Shown: one piece after another, positions 29,021 to 36,691 of the stretch
How positions within the stretch are numbered: the first letter of the stretch is position 1
How the letters are laid out: every line of letters begins with the position of its first letter
From: an uncultured Pseudomonadota bacterium
GTDB lineage: Bacteria > Pseudomonadota > Gammaproteobacteria > Steroidobacterales > Steroidobacteraceae
Assembly (NCBI GenBank): GCA_903884235.1
Contig: CAISEB010000047.1
Location: 1 to 59,283, forward strand
DNA length: 59,283 nt
Reading direction: 5' to 3'
The notes under the pieces: model-generated
What the model was told of the DNA's origin: nothing
What the model saw: the letters and a program-made list of their open reading frames with translations, nothing else
The model's database searches: none
Position numbers and translations under genes: made by a program

Positions 29021-29050
29021 ACGGACGTGCCGCCGTCGCGGCACGTCCGT
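29021..29050 (-). terminator. Perfect 13-bp hairpin between receptor and permease genes
   Basis: ACGGACGTGCCGC (29021-29033) and its exact reverse complement (29038-29050) flank the loop CGTC. It lies 11 bases after the receptor stop on the minus strand. The run after the stem has few T residues, so it may reduce rather than stop transcription into the permease gene, or protect the receptor mRNA. Confidence 0.55.
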
Positions 29051-29061
29051 AAGGCCGCAGT

Positions 29062-31428
29062 TCAGAATTTCACGCTGACCTGGGCGCCGACGATGCGCGG
29101 ATCATTGATCATGCCGGTTGCGTTCTCGAAGTCAATCGCGCCGATCGCGCGGATCTGGTTCGTGCAGTTGCGGCAGAACGCGGCGACGTCGTACTTCTTG
29201 TCCGCCCAGGTGTAGCCGACGCGCAGGCCGCCCTGCGTCATCGCAGGACCGGTGAACTCGGTCGCCTCGTACAGGAAGAAGTTGATCTTGCTGCGGTACG
29301 ACCAGTCCGTGTACGCGTAGAACTCCCCGTCGCCCGCCCCGACCGGCACAGAATAGCGCAGCGACACGTCGGCAATGTACTTCGCCGCCTGCGGCAGCGG
29401 GTTGCCGTTGATCAGCACGTTGCCGTTGCTGTCGAGCGGATTGGTCACGTTGCAGTGCACGTCGGCGAGCGCCGGATTCGCGCTGGCGACGAACGACCAG
29501 TCGAAGCAATGACCCACCGCCAGGTTCTTGTCCTTGATCTTCGTGTCGTTGAGGCTGCCGCTGACATTCAGCGACAGCGTCGGGGTCAGCTGTGCCGAGA
29601 ACTCGAGTTCCGCACCCTGCCCGATCGAGTGCGCCGCATTGAGCAGCGTCGTCGTGTTCGCGAGGCCACCGACCGCCGTCAGCTGCTGGTGGCTGACGTC
29701 GTAGTAGAACACGTCGAATGCGACCCGGGCACGTCGGTTCCACAGGTCAGACTTCACGCCGGCTTCGTACGAGATATTGGTTTCGGACCTGGCGACGGCG
29801 ATATCCGTCGTGTTGTTCGGCGCGCCGAAGCTCGGCGCGCGGAAGCCCGTAGCGACGCGCGCATAGACGTTGGTGTCCGCAGCGACCTGGTAGGTCGCGC
29901 TCAGGTCCCAGCTGACGTTCGTCGCACTCGCGGCCTTGTAGTACGAGTACAGCGGGATCGGGGTCCCGTCGGCAAGCTCCGACACCGGCACGGAGAACGT
30001 CTTGTGGTCGTTCGTGAAGCGCACGCCGCCGCGTACCTTGAAGGCCGACGTCACCGCGTACTCGAGGGAACCGAAGACGGCCTGCGCATCGTTCTTCTGG
30101 CGCGAGTTCGTGGTGTCGAGGAACACGACGCCGGTCTGGCTGATGTTGTGCGAGCTGTCCTCGACATCCTCGTCGAAGAGGAACACGCCCGCCTGGGCGG
30201 TCAGCGCCGACGACACGTTCCACAATGCGCGAACTTCCTGCGTGATCTGGCGGTGATGCTTGATGCCACCGCCGCTCTCGACCGAGAACGGAATGAAGCC
30301 GGGGCCGGACGCGTCGGCGGGCGCGCAGCCGGTCGGGGCGAAGTTGCAGAACACGTTGCCGGACCCGTAGCCGCCGTCGATGTCGCCGATGGTGTTGTAG
30401 TGCAGGATCGACTCGTAACCGGTGATCGACTGGATCGTCACGCTCGGCAGGGTCCAGGTCAGGTGAACGTTGCCACCGGCCATGCTGTAGGACTGACCGT
30501 TGTAGCCGTCGGCGTAGAACTTCGCCGGGTCGAAGCCGGGCACCAGGCTGTTGGTGCCGAGCTGGATGATGTTCGCGCGGAACAGCCGGGCCGATCCGCC
30601 GAGGGTACGGCCGTGCACGTTGAACAGCGCGCTGAAGCTGTCGCTCGGCTTGTACAGCAGCTGGATGCGCGCCGCCCAGTCGTCGTAGCCCTCGAGACTG
30701 GTGTGGTTGATCGGGTCGTCGACCCAGTTGTCGCGATGCTGGCCCTGCGTCGAGAAGCGCATCGCGACCTGCTCGCTGAGCGGCAGGTTGACGACGCCCT
30801 CCATCACCGAGGTGTTGTAGGTGCCATCCGACAGACTGCCGTAGCCCGAGAACTGCCCGAGCACGGGCTTCGCGGACTCGAGCTTGACGACGCCGGCGGG
30901 CGAATTGCGCCCGAACAGCGTGCCCTGCGGGCCGCGCAGGACCTCGACGTCCGCCTGGTCGAAGATCGGGAAGCCCTTCAGCGCCGGGTTCTCCTGGACG
31001 ACGTCGTCGTACACCAGCGAGACCGGCTGCGAGGCGAACGAGGTGAAGTCCGTGTTGCCGTAGCCGCGGATGTAGAAGCGCGGGAACGTGCGGCCGTTCG
31101 AGGACTCGATATTGAGGCTCGGCACGCGGAACGCGAGCTGCCGGATGTCATCGCCCGCGCTGCCGATCGCGGCGAGCGGCTCGCCGGCGAGCACGGACGT
31201 CGAAACCGGCACGTCGAGCAGGCGTTCCTCGTGGCGAGTCGCCGTCACGATGATCTCGGAGAGCGTCGCGCCCTCGGACTCGGCCGCCTGGACGCCCGAC
31301 GGCAGCAGCACGGCGGCGGCCGACAGGCCCGCGACGACCGACACGAGATGGCGTGCACCGACCTGCTGCAGCTGGCTGGCAATGGCATTGCGCAGCGCGA
31401 GCGACGCGCGCGACTGGATCCTGTTCAT
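29062..31428 (-). CDS. TonB-dependent outer-membrane receptor (nucleoside locus)
   Basis: A 788-residue receptor with a long signal peptide ending near residue 48, TonB-box region LSEIIVTATRHEERL (about 56-70), plug motif ADVEVLRGPQGTLFGRNSPAG and a barrel ending in VSVKF with the required terminal Phe. The ATG at 31428 has GGAGGT 6 bases upstream. The location between the purine permease/nucleoside hydrolase genes and ribokinase suggests nucleosides, or oligonucleotide- or ester-linked nucleosides, as substrate (inference). It is preceded by a promoter with a LacI-type operator over the -10 box. Confidence 0.93.
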   Translation of the reverse strand: MNRIQSRASLALRNAIASQLQQVGARHLVSVVAGLSAAAVLLPSGVQAAESEGATLSEIIVTATRHEERLLDVPVSTSVLAGEPLAAIGSAGDDIRQLAFRVPSLNIESSNGRTFPRFYIRGYGNTDFTSFASQPVSLVYDDVVQENPALKGFPIFDQADVEVLRGPQGTLFGRNSPAGVVKLESAKPVLGQFSGYGSLSDGTYNTSVMEGVVNLPLSEQVAMRFSTQGQHRDNWVDDPINHTSLEGYDDWAARIQLLYKPSDSFSALFNVHGRTLGGSARLFRANIIQLGTNSLVPGFDPAKFYADGYNGQSYSMAGGNVHLTWTLPSVTIQSITGYESILHYNTIGDIDGGYGSGNVFCNFAPTGCAPADASGPGFIPFSVESGGGIKHHRQITQEVRALWNVSSALTAQAGVFLFDEDVEDSSHNISQTGVVFLDTTNSRQKNDAQAVFGSLEYAVTSAFKVRGGVRFTNDHKTFSVPVSELADGTPIPLYSYYKAASATNVSWDLSATYQVAADTNVYARVATGFRAPSFGAPNNTTDIAVARSETNISYEAGVKSDLWNRRARVAFDVFYYDVSHQQLTAVGGLANTTTLLNAAHSIGQGAELEFSAQLTPTLSLNVSGSLNDTKIKDKNLAVGHCFDWSFVASANPALADVHCNVTNPLDSNGNVLINGNPLPQAAKYIADVSLRYSVPVGAGDGEFYAYTDWSYRSKINFFLYEATEFTGPAMTQGGLRVGYTWADKKYDVAAFCRNCTNQIRAIGAIDFENATGMINDPRIVGAQVSVKF

Positions 31429-31590
31429 CGTGACCTCCGGTGTTGCTCGCAAGACACAGATCGGCCGCGCGAGCGAGTTGTACGTTCCCCTACCTGGTCG
31501 CATCGGCTCTCGTGGCCGGTCGGATCGATGTCGGGTAGACCCCGGACCGTGGCTGCGCCACCGGCCCCGCACCGTCCGTTGCTTATGCCA

Positions 31591-31606
31591 AGTGAAACGT
31601 TACACT
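31591..31606. promoter_or_regulatory. LacI-type operator upstream of the TonB-dependent receptor gene
   Basis: AGTGAAACGTTACACT is a 16-base near-palindrome (7 of 8 positions symmetric) with the AACGTT centre common to LacI/PurR-family sites. It overlaps the -10 box of the receptor promoter. The LacI protein encoded at 32826-33809 is the nearest candidate. Confidence 0.7.
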
Positions 31607-31630
31607 ACAGAGCGTTCTACAGGGTGTCAA
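31602..31630 (-). promoter_or_regulatory. Sigma70-type promoter of the TonB-dependent receptor gene
   Basis: On the minus strand: a consensus -35 TTGACA (31630-31625), a 17-base spacer and -10 TAGTGT (31607-31602). The -10 is inside the LacI-type operator. Confidence 0.65.
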
Positions 31631-31876
31631 AGCGCCACAGCCGTGCACTGCGCCGAGTCGGACGATGATTGCCGGATGCGCGACCTGATCAGGCCGGGCG
31701 CCGGGGCGCCGGCCGCCGCGCGATCGAAGCACGCTGTCAGGCGACACGCCGCGGGACTTCGGCAGCGCCGAATGTTGCGATAAACATACAATCGGTACCG
31801 AGCGTGATTTCATCAGTTTACGTTGCGTACCTCAGGCGCAGAACGATGTCGGCCGACGCCCGTCCGCGAGGCCACG

Positions 31877-32818
31877 ATGACCCGGCGTGACGTGCTCGTG
31901 ATCGGCAGCGCGAACGTCGACGTGTCGGTCACCACGGCGCGCCTGCCCCGTCCCGGCGAAACCGTCACCGGCCACAGTTCCCTGATCAGCGTCGGCGGCA
32001 AGGGCGCGAACCAGGCGGTGGCCGCCGCCCGCTGCGGCGCCACGACGCGCTTCGCGGCATGCGTCGGCGACGACGCCTTCGGTCGGATGGTGCTCGAGCG
32101 GCTCGATGACCGAGGCGTCGACCGCCGCGCTGTCCAGGTGCTGCACGGGCGCGCCACGGGACTCGCCACGATCCTCGTCGATGCGGCGGGCCAGAATTGC
32201 ATCGCCGTCGCCTCGGGCGCCAATGCCGAACTCACGCCGGAGCGCATCGACGCGCTTGCAGGCTCGATCGCCGCGGCTGGCGTGGTGGTCCTGCAATGCG
32301 AGATCCCGATGGCATCGGTCTACCGCGCGGTCGAGATCGCGGCGGCCGCCGGTGCGCGCGTGATCCTCAACCCGGCGCCCTTTCGCGGGCTCGATCTCGC
32401 TCGAATCCGCGGCCGCGTCGACGTGCTGGTCCCGAACGAGACCGAGGCGGCACAGATCCACCGCCACGCGGTGACGACATCCGCCGAGGCGGCGGCGGCC
32501 GCGCTGGCGCTGCACGCCGCCGGGATCGCCAACGTGATCATCACGCTCGGCGCGAACGGCTGCGTGCTCGCCGCAGCCGGCGAGGTACGCGCCTTCCCGC
32601 CCCACATCGTCGATGCGATTGACGCGACCGGCGCCGGCGACGCATTCGTCGGCTGCCTGGCCGCGAGCCTCGCTGCGGGGGATCCGCTGCCGCAGGCGAT
32701 CGAGCGGGCAACCGTGTACGCGGCGCTGTCCACGACGCGGCAGGGGGCGCAGGCGTCCTACGCGGACCTCGGTGATCTCGAGCGCGCCCTCGCGGCAGGC
32801 CGCCGCACGCATCCCTAG
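31877..32818 (+). CDS. rbsK: Ribokinase (PfkB family)
   Basis: A 313-residue sugar kinase. It has the N-terminal GSANVDVSV, the PfkB signature 1 core GGKGANQA (40-47) and signature 2 DATGAGDAF with the catalytic Asp at about 255, all in the form found in ribokinases. It would convert imported ribose to ribose 5-phosphate in the cytoplasm, feeding the pentose phosphate pathway and PRPP, the co-substrate of the phosphoribosyltransferase at 24477. I chose the ATG at 31877, which begins the core fold. The LacI gene follows 7 bases later, so the two are one operon. Confidence 0.92.
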   Translation: MTRRDVLVIGSANVDVSVTTARLPRPGETVTGHSSLISVGGKGANQAVAAARCGATTRFAACVGDDAFGRMVLERLDDRGVDRRAVQVLHGRATGLATILVDAAGQNCIAVASGANAELTPERIDALAGSIAAAGVVVLQCEIPMASVYRAVEIAAAAGARVILNPAPFRGLDLARIRGRVDVLVPNETEAAQIHRHAVTTSAEAAAAALALHAAGIANVIITLGANGCVLAAAGEVRAFPPHIVDAIDATGAGDAFVGCLAASLAAGDPLPQAIERATVYAALSTTRQGAQASYADLGDLERALAAGRRTHP

Positions 32819-32825
32819 ACCGACC

Positions 32826-33809
32826 ATGGCGACATTGCGTGACATCGCGCATGCCGTCGGGGTCTCGGTCACGACGGTATCCAACGTCGTCAACGGGCGA
32901 CCGAACGCCAGCCCCGAGCTGCGCGCCCGCGTCCTCGCCGCGGCGGAGGAGCTCGGCTATCGCCCCAATCGTGCCGCGCGCGCCATGCGCACCGGCCGCA
33001 CCAGCACCCTCGGACTCGTGCTCCCGGACCTGACGAACCCGTTCTTCCCGGAACTCGCACAGGCGGTCGAGAACACGGCGCGCAGCGCCGGCCTCCTGGT
33101 CTGCCTCATCGACAGCCAGAGCCGGCCCGAAGGGGAAGCGGACGGGTTCGCGCTGCTGATGCAGCACCGGGTCGACGGCGTGATCTGGTGCCCGCTCGGC
33201 GCCACCACGCCGCCCACGCTGAAGGACTTCGACAAGCCGATCGTGCTGATCGATCGCCCGCGCGCGGGCTACGACGTCGTGCAGTCGGACTATGCGATGG
33301 GCGGGCGCCTGCTGGCCGCGCACGCGCTCGCCACCGGCCACACGCGCATCGGCCTCCTGTCCGGGCCACACGGGGTCGAGAGCGCGCGCCAGCGCCGCGA
33401 CGGGTTCGTCGGTGCCCACCCGGACTCTCTCGAAATCGCCTGGGAGATCAATGTCGATTTCGACGGCACGCTGCCGCCCGAGGCGGTGACCGCCCTCACC
33501 CGCCGGCGCTCCGCGACCCTCGTCGTATGCGGCAACGACCTGATCGCGATCAGCGCGATCCGCTGCCTCGCCGAACGCGGCCTGCGAGTCCCGCACGACG
33601 TCTCGGTGACCGGCTTCGACAACATACGCTGGACCGATCTCGTCACCCCACGCCTGACCACGATCGCACAGCCGATCGGCGCGATCGGCGCGAAGGCGGT
33701 CGAGGTGATGCTGGAGCGCATGTCGGGCACGGCGCATGTCAGCCGCAGGACGATCTTCGACGTCGCGCTCGTCACGCGCGACTCGGTCCGGCCGCCGCGA
33801 CGCGGATAG
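32826..33809 (+). CDS. LacI-family transcriptional regulator (of the nucleoside locus)
   Basis: A 327-residue repressor with the HTH TLRDIAHAVGVSVTTVSNVV, hinge YRPNRAARAMRTGRT and an effector domain beginning STLGLVLPDLTNPFFPELAQ; later come VDGVIWCPLG and VTGFDNIRWTDLVTPRLTTI. It is co-transcribed with the ribokinase gene (7-base gap). The operator upstream of the divergent receptor gene is its likely target. The effector may be ribose, ribose 5-phosphate or a nucleoside (inference). Confidence 0.92.
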   Translation: MATLRDIAHAVGVSVTTVSNVVNGRPNASPELRARVLAAAEELGYRPNRAARAMRTGRTSTLGLVLPDLTNPFFPELAQAVENTARSAGLLVCLIDSQSRPEGEADGFALLMQHRVDGVIWCPLGATTPPTLKDFDKPIVLIDRPRAGYDVVQSDYAMGGRLLAAHALATGHTRIGLLSGPHGVESARQRRDGFVGAHPDSLEIAWEINVDFDGTLPPEAVTALTRRRSATLVVCGNDLIAISAIRCLAERGLRVPHDVSVTGFDNIRWTDLVTPRLTTIAQPIGAIGAKAVEVMLERMSGTAHVSRRTIFDVALVTRDSVRPPRRG

Positions 33810-33818
33810 TCCCCCGCA

Positions 33819-33839
33819 ACAACGGTCGGGGACCGTTGT
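33819..33839. repeat. 9-bp perfect inverted repeat after the LacI gene
   Basis: ACAACGGTC, GGG, GACCGTTGT: nine-base arms around a three-base loop, 10 bases after the LacI stop. No T run follows, so it may be a Rho-assisted or weak terminator, or a regulator site for the TPR gene that starts at 33880. Confidence 0.45.
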
Positions 33840-33879
33840 GGCATTCTCGGCCCATGTCCCAGCACAGACTGCACTACGG

Positions 33880-34728
33880 ATGAACGGCCCGATCCGCCAC
33901 CCGCGACGGCACCTGACGCGCTGGATCCTCGCGGCGCTCGTCCTCGTGCATCTCGTCGCGCTCGGTGCCTACACGCTGCATGAGCGCCAGGCCCACCTCG
34001 TCACCCTCTACCTGGATGCCCGCGACCAGTGGCGCGACGGACACCTCGACGCGGCGGCGGCCGAGTACACGGCATTCCTGGCGCGTCGGGCGGCGACCGC
34101 ATGGCCCGTCGTCCTGTACCGTCATTTCCCCGACGAAGCCACGGGCTGGTACCTGCTGGCACGCGTCGAGACGGACCGACACGACGTCGATGCGGCGGTC
34201 GCGGCATTCGAGCGCGCCATGGCCCTCGAGCCGATGCGCGGGCGCCGCGACTACCGCGACCTGCTGCTGCGCAGCGGCCGCAGTACCGCACTCGTCGCGT
34301 TCGCGCGCGAGGAGGCCCGCATCGACCCCGCCTCGCCGGTCGCTGCGAAGGACCTCGGGGCCGCGCTGCTGGCGTCGGGCCAGCCGGCCTTGGCGATCGA
34401 TGCCTACCAACGCGCCCTCGCGCTGCTGCCGGGATGGCGCGCCCGGTTCGACCCCGCCGCACCGGCGGGCCTCTCCGCAGAGGAAGCCGACATCCTCAAT
34501 CTCCTGTCGGTCGCGGCGCGACTTGCCGGAGACACGGCCCGGGCGGACGCCGCCTGCAGCCGCGCGGGCGCGACGCCGCCGGGCGCGACTCGACTGGATC
34601 GCCTGTGCCAGGCGTACCGGGAAGAAGCCGGTGGCAACCACGACGCGGCGGTGCGGACGCTTGGCGGCTACGCGCCGCCGGCACCGGAGCACGAGGCGCT
34701 GGTGGCCGCGATCGCGCCACAGCGCTGA
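33880..34728 (+). CDS. Membrane-anchored TPR-type protein of unknown function
   Basis: A 282-residue protein with one N-terminal transmembrane segment (WILAALVLVHLVALGAYTL, about residues 14-32) and helical pairs that read as tetratricopeptide repeats, for example WYLLARVETDRHDVDAAVAAFERAMALEP (in part) and KDLGAALLASGQPALAIDAYQRAL. TPR domains hold protein partners together; the partner is unknown. The C-terminal part has two Cys within about 20 residues (AACSRAG and LCQAYRE). It converges with the oxidoreductase gene, with 3 bases between stops. Confidence 0.75.
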   Translation: MNGPIRHPRRHLTRWILAALVLVHLVALGAYTLHERQAHLVTLYLDARDQWRDGHLDAAAAEYTAFLARRAATAWPVVLYRHFPDEATGWYLLARVETDRHDVDAAVAAFERAMALEPMRGRRDYRDLLLRSGRSTALVAFAREEARIDPASPVAAKDLGAALLASGQPALAIDAYQRALALLPGWRARFDPAAPAGLSAEEADILNLLSVAARLAGDTARADAACSRAGATPPGATRLDRLCQAYREEAGGNHDAAVRTLGGYAPPAPEHEALVAAIAPQR

Positions 34729-34731
34729 GGA

Positions 34732-35688
34732 TCAGCGGCGGCGCGCACTCGCGGCGACCAGGTCCGCGATCCGCGTTGCCGTTTCCAGCGCCGCGAGCCC
34801 TTCGGCGCCACCCACCAGCGGCGGGGTACCCGTGCGGATCGAGGACGCGAACGCCTCGATCTCGGCCTTCAGCGCGTCGCCCTGCTCGTAGGTGCGCTCG
34901 TCGATCGCGACCTGGGGCAGGTCCCCGTCCGCGGGCTGCGCACCCTTGCGGATCACGGTGAGGATCTTCTGCTGCAGGTCGATGGACAGGTAGGCCTCGT
35001 CCTCGAAGATGCGCATCTTGCGCTCGGCCCTGAGGCTGACCCGGCTCGCGGTCACGTTGGCGACGCAACCCGATGCGAAGCGGATGCGCGCATTGGCGAT
35101 GTCCAGGTCGTCGGAGAACACGGAAGTGCCGATCGCATCGATCGACTCGATCGGCGCCCGCACGATGCTCTGGATCAGGTCAATGTCGTGGATCATCAGG
35201 TCGAGCACGACGCTGACATCCGTGCCACGCTGCTTGAACGGCGCGAGCCGGGCCGATTCGATGAAGCGCGGCGCAGGGACCAGCCCCTCGATCGCGCGGA
35301 CCACTTCGTTGAAACGCTCGAGGTGGCCGACCTGCAGCACGCAATGGTGCGCGCGCGCCACCTCGATGAGATCCGCGGCCTCCGCGACGGTGGTGGTGAT
35401 CGGCTTTTCGACCAGCACATGCACGCCGGCATCGAGGAACGCGCGCGCGACCGGATGGTGCAGCGGCGTCGGCGTGACGATCGACACCGCCTCGACGCGC
35501 CCGAGCAGCGCCCGCCAGTCCGCGAGCGGCTCCACCCCGAGTTCGCGCGCCACCGCCTCGCGGGCCGCTGCCGCCGGGTCGACCACGGCCACGAGCCGGC
35601 AACCGTCGAGGGCCGCCCACTTCTGCGCGTGGAAGCGCCCGAGGTAGCCCGTGCCGATCACCGCCGCCCGAATCGTGCCATCGTGCAT
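34732..35688 (-). CDS. Gfo/Idh/MocA-family oxidoreductase (possible UDP-sugar 3-dehydrogenase)
   Basis: A 318-residue NAD(P)-dependent oxidoreductase. The Rossmann motif is AAVIGTGYLGRFHAQKW near the N-terminus and the catalytic-Lys segment is VLVEKPITTTVAEAADL. The middle reads LQVGHLERFNEVVRAI and DLMIHDIDLI, close to what I recall of GnnA-type UDP-GlcNAc 3-dehydrogenases used in lipid A variants. No GnnB aminotransferase lies beside it, so the substrate is uncertain. The ATG at 35688 starts the Rossmann fold. Confidence 0.82.
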   Translation of the reverse strand: MHDGTIRAAVIGTGYLGRFHAQKWAALDGCRLVAVVDPAAAAREAVARELGVEPLADWRALLGRVEAVSIVTPTPLHHPVARAFLDAGVHVLVEKPITTTVAEAADLIEVARAHHCVLQVGHLERFNEVVRAIEGLVPAPRFIESARLAPFKQRGTDVSVVLDLMIHDIDLIQSIVRAPIESIDAIGTSVFSDDLDIANARIRFASGCVANVTASRVSLRAERKMRIFEDEAYLSIDLQQKILTVIRKGAQPADGDLPQVAIDERTYEQGDALKAEIEAFASSIRTGTPPLVGGAEGLAALETATRIADLVAASARRR

Positions 35689-35795
35689 GACGCTTCCCCC
35701 CCCTCGCGAATGCATGCCTGCTTCCCGGCCGGACGGGTTGTCGCAACGGGACCGGCCCGCCATTATAGGCTCTGGCCCCACAGGACTCTGCCCCG

Positions 35796-36107
35796 ATGCC
35801 GCGCGAAGCCGAGGATGACCACGACGCCGATGACGGCGCCCAGGCGCGTTCGCCGGCACTCGGCCGCGAGCTGCGCTTCGCGCTCGGCGGCCTCGTGTTC
35901 GGCTTGCTCGCGCTGCCATTGCTGGTCTATGCCGGCGGCGCGGCGACGCTCGGGCCCTACGACGGGGGCCTGATGCCGTTCCTCAAGAAGCTCTACGCCG
36001 ACATCGCGCACGGCGTGCCGGGCGCGCTGGGCCTCGTCCTTGGGCCCTACGTGCTGCTGCAGCTCCTGCGGCTGACGACGAGACCGCTGCGCAAGCGACC
36101 GGACTGA
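35796..36107 (+). CDS. Small two-helix membrane protein of unknown function
   Basis: A 103-residue protein: an acidic N-terminus (about residues 3-15), a hydrophobic helix (LRFALGGLVFGLLALPLLVYA), a loop with GPYDGGLMPFLKKLYADI, a second helix and a basic tail (RPLRKRPD). The charge pattern suggests the C-terminus is cytoplasmic. I do not recognise a family. It is divergent from the oxidoreductase gene with a 107-base gap. Confidence 0.65.
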   Translation: MPREAEDDHDADDGAQARSPALGRELRFALGGLVFGLLALPLLVYAGGAATLGPYDGGLMPFLKKLYADIAHGVPGALGLVLGPYVLLQLLRLTTRPLRKRPD

Positions 36108-36249
36108 CGCCACGACTGTCTGCATGGAGCGACAGGCTCGCGTCGATTCACCTTAATTCCGCGAAGTTCCGCGCAACTGTGCGACCGGTCACACCCACCC
36201 CCTGCGCTCACCCTCACTCTGTCCGTAACACAGCCTGCGGCGGACCGTC

Positions 36250-36684
36250 ATGCGACTCCCTGGATGGACACCCCGACTCGCGCATCGCCTGGCCTTCGCC
36301 TGCGTGATGGTCGCGATCCATGCGACGGCGAGCGCCGAGTCCGCGCCGGGCCAGGACGCCGCCATCGCCGCCGAGGTCGCGTCCGCGCTGCCGCCCGCGC
36401 CCAGGGAGACCGGCTCCACCGTCGAGCCGCCAAGCCGCCCTCGGTTCTGGCTCGGGCGGTTCGTCGACCACCTCGACCTCGGCAACCGCCTCGCGCAGGT
36501 CCGGTCCCTGAAGCTGCTCCCGATCTTCGACGGACGCCATCTCTCGGTCTTCGTCGGCGTGAACCACCGCGGCATGCCCGGGTTGCACATCCAGCAGCAG
36601 GATCCGGGCTACGCCGCTCGCGTGGCGATGGAGCCACCCAGCGTCACGATGCCGTTGCGCGCCGTGCCGCTCAACGCCCTCTGA
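36250..36684 (+). CDS. Small secreted protein of unknown function
   Basis: A 144-residue product with a signal peptide (core HRLAFACVMVAIHATASAES, cleaved near residue 30) and a Pro-rich linker. The C-terminal part includes FVDHLDLGNRLAQVRSLKLL, then DGRHLSVFVGVNHRGMPGLH. I find no known domain. Codon composition and the signal peptide support a real gene. It converges with the M28 peptidase gene, with 7 bases between stops. Confidence 0.6.
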   Translation: MRLPGWTPRLAHRLAFACVMVAIHATASAESAPGQDAAIAAEVASALPPAPRETGSTVEPPSRPRFWLGRFVDHLDLGNRLAQVRSLKLLPIFDGRHLSVFVGVNHRGMPGLHIQQQDPGYAARVAMEPPSVTMPLRAVPLNAL

Positions 36685-36691
36685 GGGCGGA

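Larger units (their letters stand above)
31429..31876. other. Divergent intergenic region, TonB-dependent receptor / ribokinase
   Basis: A 448-base gap with no convincing gene. The half near the receptor holds a promoter (31602-31630) and a LacI-type operator (31591-31606), giving a 5' leader of about 170 bases for the receptor mRNA. The half near ribokinase is locally AT-richer around 31770-31830 and probably holds its promoter, but no clear -35/-10 pair or second operator stands out. Confidence 0.55.

Noticed and set aside
29455-31668. 737-codon open frame on the plus strand
   Set aside because: It is antisense to the second TonB-dependent receptor, Arg/Asp/Val-rich with no domain, and is explained by codon bias of the real gene.
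31770-31795. ATGTT...AAACAT symmetry as a second LacI operator for ribokinase
   Set aside because: Only five positions per arm match and the centre lacks the CG of the two good operators.
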